Source of the DNA: CAZUYC01 sp964624475
GTDB lineage: Bacteria; Myxococcota_A; UBA9160; SMWR01
DNA length: 64,000 nucleotides
Reading direction: 5' to 3'
Assembly (NCBI GenBank): GCA_964624475.1
Contig: CAZUYC010000094.1
Span: 50,859 to 114,858 of the forward strand
Positions 45,881 through 56,966 of this stretch are shown here, one piece after another; the first letter of the stretch is position 1; each line of letters opens with the position of its first letter. The notes beneath the pieces were generated by a model. That model was given only the letters and a program-made list of their open reading frames with translations. It searched no databases and was not told where the DNA came from. Both the position numbers and the translations under genes were made by a program.

Positions 45881-46995
45881 TCCCAGAGGTCTCGGATCTT
45901 CTCGAGGAACGACTTGGTGACGGGTGACACATCCCCGCCCGCCTCGGCGGCGAAGGTCTCGAGCAGCTCGCGCTGGCGGCGCGTGAGCTTCGTCGGGGTC
46001 TCGACGAAGATCTGCACCAGCTGGTCGCCGCGCGACTGCGAGCGCAGCGACGGGAGCCCCTTGCCCTTGAGCCGGATCACGCGGCCCGTCTGCGTGCCCT
46101 CCGGGATGCGCACCGCCACCTTGCCCTCGAGCGTCGGGACCACGATCTCGGCGCCGAGCGCCGCCTGGACCAGGGAGGTCGGGACCTGGCAGTGGAGATC
46201 GACCCCGTGGCGCTCGAAGAGGGAATGGGGGCGGACGGCGATCACCACGTAGAGGTCGCCCGGCGCGCCGCCGGCGACCCCCGCCTCGCCCTCGCCCGCG
46301 ATCCGCAGCCGCATCCCCTCGTCGACGCCCGCCGGCACCTTGACCTTGATCGTCTGCATCCCCTCGATGCGGCCGGCGCCCCGGCACTCCGGACAGCGCT
46401 CGCGCACGATCTCGCCGGCGCCGCCGCAGGCGTCGCAGGGGCGGCTGATGCGGAAGAAGCCCTGCTGGAGCACCACCTGCCCCGCCCCGCGGCAGCGCGA
46501 GCACGTCTCCGGCTGCGTGCCCGAGCGCGCACCCGAGCCGGCGCAGCTCGCACAGGGGCGCATCTTCGGGATCTGCACCTGCGCCTCGGTCCCGGCCGCG
46601 ACGTCGCGCAGATCGATCTCGAGGTTGTAGCGGAGGTCGGCGCCGCGCTGGGCGCGGCCGCGCCGGCGCCCGCCGGGGCGCGCGCCGAAGAGGTCGCCGA
46701 ACAGGTCGTTGAAGACGTCGGAGAAGTTCCCGAGGTCGCCGAAGTCCGGGAAGCCCGCCGAGCCGGCGGCGCCCACGCCCTCGAAGCCGAAGCGGTCGTA
46801 GGCGCGCCGCTTCTCGGCATCCGAGAGCACGGCGTAGGCCTCGCTCGCCTCCTTGAAGCGCTCCTCGGATTCGGGGTCGTCTGGATTGCGGTCGGGGTGG
46901 TACTGGAGCGCGAGCCGGCGGTAGGCCTTCTTCAGCACCTCGCCGTCGGCGTCCCTCGGGACGCTCAGGATCTCGTAGTAGTCGCGCTTCGGCAC
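45877..46995 (-). CDS. dnaJ: Chaperone DnaJ (Hsp40)
   Basis: A 372-residue type I DnaJ. The J domain has YHPDRNPDDPESEERF with the HPD motif. A Gly/Phe-rich region follows, then the zinc domain with four CxxCxGxG-type motifs (CASCAGSG, CSRCRGAG, CDACGGAG, CPECRGAG), and the C-terminal substrate domains. It delivers unfolded proteins to DnaK and stimulates its ATPase. It lies 39 bp after dnaK in the hrcA-grpE-dnaK-dnaJ operon. Confidence 0.98.
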   Translation of the reverse strand: MPKRDYYEILSVPRDADGEVLKKAYRRLALQYHPDRNPDDPESEERFKEASEAYAVLSDAEKRRAYDRFGFEGVGAAGSAGFPDFGDLGNFSDVFNDLFGDLFGARPGGRRRGRAQRGADLRYNLEIDLRDVAAGTEAQVQIPKMRPCASCAGSGARSGTQPETCSRCRGAGQVVLQQGFFRISRPCDACGGAGEIVRERCPECRGAGRIEGMQTIKVKVPAGVDEGMRLRIAGEGEAGVAGGAPGDLYVVIAVRPHSLFERHGVDLHCQVPTSLVQAALGAEIVVPTLEGKVAVRIPEGTQTGRVIRLKGKGLPSLRSQSRGDQLVQIFVETPTKLTRRQRELLETFAAEAGGDVSPVTKSFLEKIRDLWE

Positions 46996-47034
46996 GCAGA
47001 AGGCCCCGGGGGATTCGCTGCGGGTGGCGGGGGT

Positions 47035-48858
<1,824 letters not shown>

Positions 48859-48898
48859 GCGCGTGCGTCCCCCTCCCCGGGAGGCCGCGCCCGCGGGA

Positions 48899-49585
48899 CT
48901 AGTCGGCGGCCTCCACCCCGTCCCCGCCGCCCCGGCGCGTCACGATCACGCGCGCCGGCCGCAGCAGGCGGTCCCGCAGCAGGTAGCCCTTCTGCAGCTC
49001 CTCGATGACCGTGTTCGGAGCCAACGAGTCGTCGGGAGCCTGCGCCATCGCCTCGTGCAGCGCGGGGTCGAAGGGGCGCCCCACCGCTTCGATGGCGGCG
49101 ACGCCGTGCTTCGTCAGGGCCGCCGAGAGATCCCTCCGCACGAGCTCCACGCCCTGCAGAAAGCTCCCCAAGTCCCCGCCCCCGCTGCGCCTCGCGTGGT
49201 CGATGGCGCGCTCCAGGTTATCGACCGCCGTGAGCAGGTCCTTGACGAGATTCTGGTGGCCGTACTGCTCGACCTCGAGCCGCTCCTTGGCGGCGCGGCG
49301 GCGGAAGTTCTCGAAGTCCGCCTGCAGGCGAAGCCAGCGGTCCCGGGCCGCCGCGAGCTCGACGGCGAGCTCGGCCTCCCGCGGGGACGGCCCTGGAGCC
49401 GCAGCCTCGGCCGGGATGGCGCGCTCCCGCTCCTCCACGGCCTCGGCCGCCTCGCGCAGCGCCTCCTCGAGCTCGGGGCTCGGAGCCAGCGTCCCCACCG
49501 ACTCCTCCGCGAGCGACTCCCAGCCCTCCCCTTCCCGCGGCGGCTTCGCCCCCTCGCCCTCCGCGCCGATGCGCCGGGTGCTCAC
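48899..49585 (-). CDS. grpE: Nucleotide exchange factor GrpE
   Basis: A 228-residue GrpE that releases ADP from DnaK. An acidic, low-complexity N-terminus of about 60 residues precedes the long coiled coil (RDRWLRLQADFENFRRRAAK) and the C-terminal beta domain (GRPFDPALHEAMAQAPDDS and GYLLRDRLLRPARVIVTR). The GTG start overlaps the hrcA stop (GTGA), tying its translation to the repressor. Confidence 0.97.
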   Translation of the reverse strand: MSTRRIGAEGEGAKPPREGEGWESLAEESVGTLAPSPELEEALREAAEAVEERERAIPAEAAAPGPSPREAELAVELAAARDRWLRLQADFENFRRRAAKERLEVEQYGHQNLVKDLLTAVDNLERAIDHARRSGGGDLGSFLQGVELVRRDLSAALTKHGVAAIEAVGRPFDPALHEAMAQAPDDSLAPNTVIEELQKGYLLRDRLLRPARVIVTRRGGGDGVEAAD

Positions 49586-50643
49586 GCCGAGAGCCGCTCG
49601 CCGATCGCTCGGGAGAGGTAGTGCACGAGCGCGACGATGCGCGGGTAGTCCATGCGGCTCGGCCCGATCACGCCGAGCGCGCCGAGAGCGCCTCCGGGGC
49701 CGCCGTAGCGGGCCGCCACGAGCGCGCAGTGGCGCAGCGACGGCTCGTCGAGCTCCTCGCCGAAGGCCACGCGCACGCCGTCCTCCTCGAGCATCCGGTC
49801 GAGGACCTCGAGCAGGCGGGTCTTGGTCTCGACCGCCTCGAAGAGATCGCGGACCCGCCTCGGGTCGCGGAACTCCGGCTGCTCGAGCAGCGCGAGCCGC
49901 GTCTCGATCACGAGGTCGACCGCGGCATCGTCGTCGGCGGCGAGGGCCCGGCGCCCGACGGAGACGGCGAGCTCGAGCAGCCGGTTCGCCTGATGGCGCA
50001 GCGCCTCGGCCTCGCGCGCGAGCCGCTCGCGCACCTCCGGGAGCGTGCGGCCCAGGACCCGCTCGGAGAGGACCGCGGTGATCTCGTCGAGCTCCGCCTG
50101 GGAGAGCGGCTCTTGCGTCTCCAGCACGCGGCGGTGTGCGCTGCCCGTGTGCGAGACGAGGATCACGAGCAGGCGCTCCGAGGAGAGGCGCACCAGTCCC
50201 ACGTGGCGGAGCACGAGCTGGTCGAGGCGCGGCGTCACCACGAAGCCGAGCTGGCGCGTGTGCCGGGAGAGGAGCTCGGAGGCCACGTGCACGACCTCGC
50301 CCGCGTCGGCGTCGTCGAGGTGCCAGGAGATGTCGCGGCGCTCGAGCGGGCCGAGGTCGGCGTGCGGCAGCAGCGAATCGACGAAGAGACGCAGCCCGCG
50401 CTCGGTCGGGATGCGCCCGGCCGAGGCGTGCGGCTGCTCGAGCAGACCGAGCTCCGCCAGCTCGCCGAGCACGTTGCGCACGCTCGCGGCCGAGAGGCTC
50501 GTCGGCAGCAGGCTCGCGATCGTCCGGGACCCGATCGGCGTGGCCTCGCCGACGTAGCCCGTGACCACGGCGCGCAGCACGGCGGCCTGTCGCTCGCTCA
50601 GCCCGATGGGAAACCGCGGGCCTCCCGCGGGGCGTACCGGCAC
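49582..50643 (-). CDS. hrcA: Heat-inducible transcription repressor HrcA
   Basis: A 353-residue HrcA, which binds CIRCE operators and needs GroEL for activity. The N-terminal winged helix has LRAVVTGYVGEATPIGSRTI and SAASVRNVLGELAELGLLEQ. The segment PHASAGRIPTERGLRLFVD is diagnostic, as is the C-terminal VIGPSRMDYPRIVALVHYL. The GTG at 50643 has GGAGGG four bases upstream. A CIRCE site is absent before this operon although groESL has one; instead the ribosome-binding site can pair with an upstream complement. Confidence 0.97.
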   Translation of the reverse strand: MPVRPAGGPRFPIGLSERQAAVLRAVVTGYVGEATPIGSRTIASLLPTSLSAASVRNVLGELAELGLLEQPHASAGRIPTERGLRLFVDSLLPHADLGPLERRDISWHLDDADAGEVVHVASELLSRHTRQLGFVVTPRLDQLVLRHVGLVRLSSERLLVILVSHTGSAHRRVLETQEPLSQAELDEITAVLSERVLGRTLPEVRERLAREAEALRHQANRLLELAVSVGRRALAADDDAAVDLVIETRLALLEQPEFRDPRRVRDLFEAVETKTRLLEVLDRMLEEDGVRVAFGEELDEPSLRHCALVAARYGGPGGALGALGVIGPSRMDYPRIVALVHYLSRAIGERLSA

Positions 50644-50687
50644 GGAACCCTCCGCAGCGGCTCCAGAAATCCCCCGGAGGGGTTACC
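50641..50687 (-). promoter_or_regulatory. Hairpin masking the hrcA ribosome-binding site
   Basis: On the minus strand, CCCTCCG (50681-50675) is exactly complementary to CGGAGGG (50654-50648), which is the hrcA Shine-Dalgarno sequence. The stem is seven bp, extended by two A-U pairs past one bulged C, with a 20-base loop. The GTG start lies just beyond it. Such an arrangement would block initiation until the stem opens, as in RNA thermometers. It is a prediction from complementarity only. Confidence 0.5.
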
Positions 50688-50709
50688 AGTTACGCGGCGG
50701 GACGTCAAC

Positions 50710-51034
50710 GCAAGCGAAGCGCGCAGCGAGCCGCAGGCGAGCGAAGGGTGGGCCCCCGCGAAGGCCGGAAGCGCGCAGCGAGCCGCAGGCGAGCGAAGGG
50801 TGGGCCCCCGCGAAGGCCGGAAGCGCGCAGCGAGCCGCAGGCGAGCGGAGGGTGGGCCCCCGCGAAGGCCGGAAGCGCGCAGCGAGCCGCAGGCGAGCGG
50901 AGGGTGGGCCCCCGCGAAGGCCGGAAGCGCGCAGCGAGCCACAGGCGAGCGGAGCGCGGGCCCCCTCCCCCTGCGGGCCCCTTCCAACGCAAGCCCGCGA
51001 AGCGGGCGCGCAGCGAGCCGCAGGCGAGCGGAGT
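50710..51034 (+). repeat. Tandem array of repeat arms, 52-bp period, upstream of hrcA
   Basis: Four consecutive 52-bp units start at 50719, 50771, 50823 and 50875. They are followed by a diverged unit from 50927 and a complete 46-nt arm at 50989-51034. Each unit holds GCGCAGCGA, GCC-GCA-GGC and GAGCGAAGG or GAGCGGAGG, then a TGGGCCCCC and GCGAAGGCCGGAA joiner. Units 1-2 and 3-4 differ by one base. The array fills most of the 405-bp gap between the hemW stop and hrcA, so any hrcA promoter lies within or after it. No variable spacers are present, so it is not a CRISPR. Confidence 0.88.
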
Positions 51035-51048
51035 CGAACGGAGCCGAC

Positions 51049-52230
51049 TCAGACGAACTCCGCGAAGACGCTGTCCGAAAGGATCCGACCGCGGGCCGTG
51101 AGCTGGAGGTCGCCGGCCGGGGCCTCGACCACGAGTCCGGCCGCCACGAGGCGATCGATCGGCTCGGCGAAGAAGGCCCGTGGCGGCCCGCCGAACTCGG
51201 CCGCGAAGGGGTCCGCCGCGAGACCGCGGCCGGTGCGGAGCGCCAGGAAGGCGGCCTCGCCGCGGGCGGTCCGCGCGTCGAGCGCCTCGGGCGGCGCCGC
51301 GTCGGCCGCGCGCCCCGACTCGATGCGGGCGAGGTACTCCGCCTCGGTCCGCACGTTGGTCCGGCGCACGCCGAACGGCGTTTCGGGGGCGGTCGGGTCC
51401 AGCGAGGCGGCCCCCGGCCCGAGGGCGAGGACCGGCCGCCGCTCCCAGTAACGCCGGTTGTGGACGCTCTCGAACCCCGGCTTTGCATAGCTCGAGATCT
51501 CGTAGCGCTCGAAGCCCGCGTCGCCGAGCCGGGCCTCCACCGTCTCGATCATCTCCGCGGCGAGCTCCTCGGGCGCCGGCGCGAGCCGCCCGCGCGCGGC
51601 CGCGCGTCCGAAGGGGGTCGCGGGCTCGAAGCTGAGCTCGTAGGCCGAGACGTGCTCGGGAGCGAAGGCCCGCACCCGCGCCAGGTCGCGCTCGAGCACC
51701 GCCTTGTCCTGGCCCGGCGCCGCGAAGAGGAGGTCGAGCGAGAGGTTCGCGAAGCCCGCCGCGCGGCAGGCCGCGAGCGTGGCGCAGCCCTCCTCGGCGC
51801 GGTGCGCGCGGCCGAGACGCCGCAGCGCGCCGTCGTCGAAGGACTGGATCCCGACCGAGACGCGCGTCACCCCGGCGCCGCGGAAGGCCGGCAGGCGCGA
51901 GCGCTCGAGCGTGCTCGGGTTCACCTCGAGCGTGACCTCGACCGCCGCGCCGGGCGCCGCGGCGAAGGCGCCGCGGACGGCCTCGACGAGGCGGGCCAGC
52001 GACTCGGGGCGCAGGAGCGAGGGCGTGCCGCCGCCGAGATAGAGGCTCGCGAGCCCGAGGTCCGCGAAGGCGGGGGCGCGCGCGGCGAGCTCCGCCTGGA
52101 GCGCCGCGACGAAGCGCTCCTCGCGGGCGGCCGCGAGGCGCCGCGCCGCCACCACCGCGAAGTCGCAGTAGGGGCAGACGCGCTCGCAATACGGCACGTG
52201 CACGTACACGCCGACGCTCGCGTCCCGCAT
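51049..52230 (-). CDS. hemW: HemW-like radical SAM protein (haem chaperone)
   Basis: A 393-residue radical SAM enzyme resembling HemW, once called oxygen-independent coproporphyrinogen oxidase-like. The iron-sulfur motif is C15-x3-C19-x2-C22 in YCERVCPYCDF. LYLGGGTPSLL, TLEVNPSTLE, VSVGIQSFDDGALRRLGR and LSLDLLFAAPGQ are family blocks. HemW binds haem and delivers it to respiratory enzymes. The cysteine spacing and the absence of HemN-specific N-terminal residues favour HemW. The ATG at 52230 lies close to the divergent M16 peptidase gene. Confidence 0.92.
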   Translation of the reverse strand: MRDASVGVYVHVPYCERVCPYCDFAVVAARRLAAAREERFVAALQAELAARAPAFADLGLASLYLGGGTPSLLRPESLARLVEAVRGAFAAAPGAAVEVTLEVNPSTLERSRLPAFRGAGVTRVSVGIQSFDDGALRRLGRAHRAEEGCATLAACRAAGFANLSLDLLFAAPGQDKAVLERDLARVRAFAPEHVSAYELSFEPATPFGRAAARGRLAPAPEELAAEMIETVEARLGDAGFERYEISSYAKPGFESVHNRRYWERRPVLALGPGAASLDPTAPETPFGVRRTNVRTEAEYLARIESGRAADAAPPEALDARTARGEAAFLALRTGRGLAADPFAAEFGGPPRAFFAEPIDRLVAAGLVVEAPAGDLQLTARGRILSDSVFAEFV

Positions 52231-52278
52231 GCCCCGATGGTAGGTTCCGCGGGTGATCCCGAGCCACCTCCCGGTCCC

Positions 52279-54873
52279 GTGAGCGAGTCCAAGCCCGCGA
52301 GCTCCTACCCTGTGTCCGAGACCCGGCGCGAGGCGCTCGCGAACGGCCTGACCCTGCTCCTGTGCGAGACGCACGCGGCCCCGGTGGCCGAGATCCAGAT
52401 CTTCGTCCGCGCCGGCTCCGCCGACGAGCGGCCCGGCGAGGCGGGCCTCGCCCATTTCCACGAGCACATGCTCTTCAAGGGCACCGCGCGCCGCGGCGTC
52501 GGCGAGATCGCGGGCGAGGTGGAGGGCGCGGGCGGCCGGATCAACGCCTACACCTCCTTCGACGTCACCGCCTACCACGCGACCGTTCCCAGCGACCGGA
52601 CGCAGGGGGCGCTCGACGTGCTCGCCGACGCGGTGCGCCACCCGGCCTTCGACCCCGAGGAGATCGCCCGCGAGACCGAGGTCGTGCTCGAGGAGATCGC
52701 GCGCTCCGACGACTCGCCGTCGCAGGTGCTCGCGACCGCCACCTTCGCCGAGGCCTTCCGCGTGCACCCCTACCGCGCGCCGATCCTCGGCACGCGCGAG
52801 AGCGTCGCCGGCTTCGACCAGCGCCGCGTACGCGCCTTCTTCGAGCGCTGGTACACGCCCGAGAACCTGGTCGTGGTCGCCGTCGGCGACTTCGACCCCG
52901 GCGCGCTCGCCGCGGCCGTCCGCGAGAGCTTCGCTGACGCCCGCCCCGGCGCGGCCCGCCGCATGCGCCCGCCCGAGCCGCCGCAGCAGGGACTGCGCAG
53001 CCGGGTCCTCGCGCGCCCCTTCCAGCGCGCGAGCCTCGAGCTCGCCTGGCCGGCGGTCCCGCTCGCGCACCCGGACGCGGCCGCCCTCGACCTGCTCGCC
53101 TTCGTCCTCGGCCACGGCGACAGCTCGCGCCTGGTGCTCCGCGTCCAGGAGCGCGCGGCGCTCGTCGACCGGATCGACGCCTCCTGCTACACGCCGCTCG
53201 AACCGGGCGTCTTCTCGGTCGGCTTCGACACCGACGCCGAGCGCGCGGCGGAGGCGCTCGCGGCCGTCGCGGCCGAGATCGAGCGCGCGCGCAGCGAGCC
53301 GATCGACGCGGCCGAGCTCGAGAAGGCCCGCACGAACTTCCTCGCGGCCGAACACTTCGAGCGCGAGAGCGTGACCGGGATCGCGCAGAAGCTCGGCGGC
53401 TTCGAGCTCCTCGCCGGCGACTTCCGGGCCGAGGGCCGCTACCTCGACGCGGTGCGGGCCGCGACGCGCGAGGAGCTCTGGCGCGTCGCCCGCGAGTACC
53501 TGGCGCCGGTGCGCCTCACGGTCGGCGCCGTGCTCCCCGTGGGCGACGCCGCCGCCCTCGACGCCGCGCGCATCGAGGCCGCGGTCCGCTCCGGCGTGGA
53601 GCGCACGCGGCGGAGCTTCTGCGTGCCGGCGCGGAGCCAGCTGGCGGCGGACCTCCACGCCTACGCGCTCCCGGGCGGCGCGCGGCTCTACGTCGTGCCG
53701 CGGCGGCAGGTCCCCGTGGTGGCGGTACGCGCCGCGCTCCAGGGAGGTCTCCTCGCCGAGGACGCGGGGACGGCCGGCCTCTCGAGCTTCACCAGCTCGA
53801 TGTGGCTGCGCGGGACCGAGCGCCGCTCGGCCGAGGACTTCGCGCGAGCCGCGGAGAGCCTCGCCGCCGAGATCGACGGCTTCTCGGGCCGGAGCTCGCT
53901 CGGCCTGACCGTCGAGGCGCCGAGCGAGCACCTCGCGGGCGCGCTCGACCTCTTCGCCGAGGCGCTCTGCCTGCCCGCCTTCGACGCCGAGGAGCTCGAG
54001 CGCGAGCGGCGCGAGACCCTCGCCGCGATCGCGCGGCGCGAGGATCGCCTCGCCACGCGCGCGTATCTGCTCTTCGCGGAGACCCACTTCCAGCACCACC
54101 CGTACCGGCTGCCGCTCCTCGGCTCGGCCGAGAGCGTCGCGGGCTTCGACGCGGAACGCGTGGCCGCCCACCACGCGCGCCTGGTGCGCGCGCCGAACCT
54201 CGTCCTCGCGGTGGCCGGCGACGTCGACCCCGACGGCGTGGCGCAGCAGATCGCGGCGCGCTTCGCGGATCTCGCGACCGGCGCCTTCGAGCCGCCGTGG
54301 CCGCCGCTCGAGGCCGCGCCGGACGGGATCCGCCGCGCGGAGCTCGTGCGCGAGCGCGCCCAGGCGCACCTCGTGATCGGCTTCCGCGGGCTCAGCGTGC
54401 GCGACGACGACCGCTTCGCCCTCGAGATCGTCGCGCAGATCCTGGCCGGCCAGGGCGGCCGCCTCTTCCTCGAGCTCCGCGACCGGCAGGGACTCGCCTA
54501 CACGGTGACGGCGGCCAACGCCGAGGGGCTCGCGCCGGGGACCATGAGCGTCTACATCGCCACCTCGCCGGAGAAGCTCGAGCAGGCGCGCCGGGGGCTC
54601 TTCGCCGAGCTCGAGCGGCTCCTCGAGTCGCCGCCCGAGGAGGCGGAGCTCGAGCGCGCGCGCCGCTTCCTGGTCGGGAACTTCGCGATCGACGAGCAGC
54701 GCAGCGCCGTCCACGCCGCCCACGCCGCGCTCGACGCGCTCTACGGCCTCGGCCCCGACGCGAGCCGCCGCTACGCCGGGCAGATCGCCTCCGTCGGCAA
54801 GGACGACGTCCTGCGCGTCGCGCGCCGCGTGATCCGCCTCGATTCGTACACCGAGGCGTGTATCCACCCCTAG
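52279..54873 (+). CDS. M16-family zinc metallopeptidase (two-half pitrilysin type)
   Basis: An 864-residue protein with two tandem M16 halves. The first is catalytic: the inverted zinc motif HFHEH (H59, E62, H63) in AGLAHFHEHMLFKGT, with the third ligand Glu in the VVLEEIARSDDSPSQV region. The equivalent position of the second half reads SSFTSSMWLRG, so it is inactive, as usual for the family. It probably degrades peptides. The GTG at 52279 is preferred because an upstream ATG (52237) lies only six bases from the hemW start; there is no clear ribosome-binding site. No signal peptide is evident. Confidence 0.9.
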   Translation: MSESKPASSYPVSETRREALANGLTLLLCETHAAPVAEIQIFVRAGSADERPGEAGLAHFHEHMLFKGTARRGVGEIAGEVEGAGGRINAYTSFDVTAYHATVPSDRTQGALDVLADAVRHPAFDPEEIARETEVVLEEIARSDDSPSQVLATATFAEAFRVHPYRAPILGTRESVAGFDQRRVRAFFERWYTPENLVVVAVGDFDPGALAAAVRESFADARPGAARRMRPPEPPQQGLRSRVLARPFQRASLELAWPAVPLAHPDAAALDLLAFVLGHGDSSRLVLRVQERAALVDRIDASCYTPLEPGVFSVGFDTDAERAAEALAAVAAEIERARSEPIDAAELEKARTNFLAAEHFERESVTGIAQKLGGFELLAGDFRAEGRYLDAVRAATREELWRVAREYLAPVRLTVGAVLPVGDAAALDAARIEAAVRSGVERTRRSFCVPARSQLAADLHAYALPGGARLYVVPRRQVPVVAVRAALQGGLLAEDAGTAGLSSFTSSMWLRGTERRSAEDFARAAESLAAEIDGFSGRSSLGLTVEAPSEHLAGALDLFAEALCLPAFDAEELERERRETLAAIARREDRLATRAYLLFAETHFQHHPYRLPLLGSAESVAGFDAERVAAHHARLVRAPNLVLAVAGDVDPDGVAQQIAARFADLATGAFEPPWPPLEAAPDGIRRAELVRERAQAHLVIGFRGLSVRDDDRFALEIVAQILAGQGGRLFLELRDRQGLAYTVTAANAEGLAPGTMSVYIATSPEKLEQARRGLFAELERLLESPPEEAELERARRFLVGNFAIDEQRSAVHAAHAALDALYGLGPDASRRYAGQIASVGKDDVLRVARRVIRLDSYTEACIHP

Positions 54874-54887
54874 CCCGAGCCGCGAGC

Positions 54888-56966
54888 ATGGCGTTCCTGC
54901 ACCTCGCGACGCTGGTGGCGCTGGCCGTCGTCCAGCCGATCCTCGACCTGGTCGCGCGCCACCCGCCCTTCCTGGTGGCGCACCGCGCCACGCCGCTCGG
55001 CGCGGCGCTCCTCGCGCTCGGACTCGGCGCGGGCCTGCCGGCCCTGCTCTGGCTCGTCGAGGCGCTGGCCGGGCTCCTCGGCGCGCGGGTGCGGCGTGGG
55101 GTGCACCTCGCCTTCGTCGCGGCGCTGCTCGGCGCGCTGGCGCTCCCGGTCCTGCACCGACGGGCCGGGGCGCCGGAGGGCGTGGCGCTCGCCGCGGCGG
55201 GCGCGCTCGCCGCGGCGGGGAGTTTGGCCTACGCCCGCGTCGCGGCGCTCCGATCGCTGCTCGCGCTCGCTTCGCCGGCCGCGCTCCTCCTGCCCGCGCT
55301 CTTCCTCTCGCGCGCCGAGGTCCGCGAGGCGCTGGCCGCGGCCCCGCCCGAGCCCCCCGCGCCCGCGCGCATCGCGCGGCCCGCCCCTGTCGTCTTCGTC
55401 GTCTTCGACGGCCTGCGCCTCGCCGACCTCCTCGACGCGAGCGGGGGCATCGATGCCGGCCGCTACCCGGGCTTCGCCGCGCTCGCGGAGCTCTCGACCT
55501 GGTACCGCAACACCACGACGGTGGCGGAGTCGACCGTGCTCGCGCTGCCGGCGATCCTGACCGGGCGCTACCCCGATCCGACCCACCCGCCGACCTTGCG
55601 CGCCAATCCGGGAAATCTCTTCACGCTGCTCGCCGGGAGCCACGAGATCCGGGTTTTCGAGCCGATCACGAGCCTCTGCCCCGAGGCGCTCTGCCGCGGG
55701 GTGCTGGAGCCGCGCGGGCTCGCAGCGCGCATGCGCGCGCTCGCGCTCGATCTCGCCGTCCTCTACCTGCACTGGTGCCTGCCGCCCGGCGTCGCGGCCG
55801 ATCGCCTGCCGCCGATCGGCGAGAAGTGGGCCCACTTCGAGGGGGTCGCTCAGGATCCGGGCGCGGCGCGCGACCGCGGCGAGCGCTCGGCCGACCGCCT
55901 CGCGGTCTTCGAGAGCTTCCTGGCCGCGCTCGAGCCCCCGCGGCCCGGCGGGACGCCCCGGCTCTACTTCCTGCACCTCCTGCTGCCGCACGGCCCGTAC
56001 GCCTTCCTGCCCTCCGGCCGCACCCACAATCCGCCGCGCCAGCCGCTGCGCGCGTGGCGGCACGGCTTCGGCGAGGTGTGGGACCGCGACCCGCAGGGAA
56101 CGCTGCAGGCGGAAAAGCTCTACTTGATGCACGTCGCCCTGGTCGACGCGCTCGTGGGGCGCCTCCTCGAGGGCCTACGCCGCACCGGGCTCCTCGACGA
56201 GGCGCTGGTCGTCGTGACCTCGGACCACGGGCAGACCTTCCAGGCCGGCCACAGCCACCGCGTCGCCGACGCGGAAACGCGCTCCGACCTCCTCCCCATT
56301 CCATTCTTCGTGAAGGCGCCGGGCCAGCGCGAGGGACGGATCGACGACACTCCGCTCGAGAGCATCGACATCCTGCCGACGCTGGCCAGCGTTCTCGGCG
56401 CCGAGCCGCCGTGGCCGGTGGAGGGCCGGGCCGTCGCGGACGCGGGCGCGCGCGCGGAGCGCTTCGTGCAGCGCAGGAGCGGGCGGATCGCGCTGCCGGT
56501 CGATCCGGCACCGTGGCGCGCGGCCCTCGATCGCAAGCTCGCGGTCTTCGGAACGGGATCGCCGAGCGAGGAGATCCTGCGGGCCGGCCCGATGCAGCGC
56601 CTCGTCGGCGCCGCGGTCGAGGCTCTCGGATCGGGTGGGAGCGCGCCGTACGCCTTCGAGCTGCACGACGCCGAGCTCTACGAGTCCGTCGATCCCGAGG
56701 CGCGCATGGTCCCGGCCTTCGTACACGGGTGGATGCGCGCGGATCGCGGCGAGCCGGGCCAGCTGCCCCTGCTCGCGGTCGCGATCGAAGGCCGCGTGGC
56801 AGCCGTGACCTCCGCCTTCCCCGGGCCGGACGCCACGCTGCGCTTCCAGGCGCTGGTGCCCGAATCGGCCTTCGCGCCCGGACGCAACCGCGTCGATCTC
56901 TACGTGCTCCTGCAGGAGGGGCCGCAGGTCCGCCTGCTGCGCATCCCGCCGCTCGCGGAGCGCTGA
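54888..56966 (+). CDS. Membrane-anchored sulfatase / alkaline-phosphatase-superfamily protein
   Basis: A 692-residue protein with about four N-terminal membrane helices (residues 1-140), then a large extracytoplasmic sulfatase-like domain. VVFVVFDGLRLADLLDAS gives the metal-binding start, NTTTVAESTVLALPAILTGR holds the likely nucleophile Thr or Ser, and VVVTSDHGQTFQAGHSHRV gives the second metal site. The plan resembles LTA-synthase or phosphoethanolamine-transferase-like envelope enzymes, but the exact reaction is unknown. It follows the M16 gene by 14 bp. A tandem repeat begins immediately after its stop codon. Confidence 0.85.
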   Translation: MAFLHLATLVALAVVQPILDLVARHPPFLVAHRATPLGAALLALGLGAGLPALLWLVEALAGLLGARVRRGVHLAFVAALLGALALPVLHRRAGAPEGVALAAAGALAAAGSLAYARVAALRSLLALASPAALLLPALFLSRAEVREALAAAPPEPPAPARIARPAPVVFVVFDGLRLADLLDASGGIDAGRYPGFAALAELSTWYRNTTTVAESTVLALPAILTGRYPDPTHPPTLRANPGNLFTLLAGSHEIRVFEPITSLCPEALCRGVLEPRGLAARMRALALDLAVLYLHWCLPPGVAADRLPPIGEKWAHFEGVAQDPGAARDRGERSADRLAVFESFLAALEPPRPGGTPRLYFLHLLLPHGPYAFLPSGRTHNPPRQPLRAWRHGFGEVWDRDPQGTLQAEKLYLMHVALVDALVGRLLEGLRRTGLLDEALVVVTSDHGQTFQAGHSHRVADAETRSDLLPIPFFVKAPGQREGRIDDTPLESIDILPTLASVLGAEPPWPVEGRAVADAGARAERFVQRRSGRIALPVDPAPWRAALDRKLAVFGTGSPSEEILRAGPMQRLVGAAVEALGSGGSAPYAFELHDAELYESVDPEARMVPAFVHGWMRADRGEPGQLPLLAVAIEGRVAAVTSAFPGPDATLRFQALVPESAFAPGRNRVDLYVLLQEGPQVRLLRIPPLAER

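Noticed and set aside
50710..51034. CRISPR-like array
   Set aside because: The whole 52-bp unit is conserved, including the joiner, so there are no variable spacers. No cas genes are nearby. The same core occurs as solo copies elsewhere.
49621..54867. Very long open frames antisense to hrcA, hemW and the M16 gene
   Set aside because: They are a by-product of high GC content. Their translations are rich in Arg, Ala, Gly and Pro with no family motifs, while the opposite strand carries clear genes.
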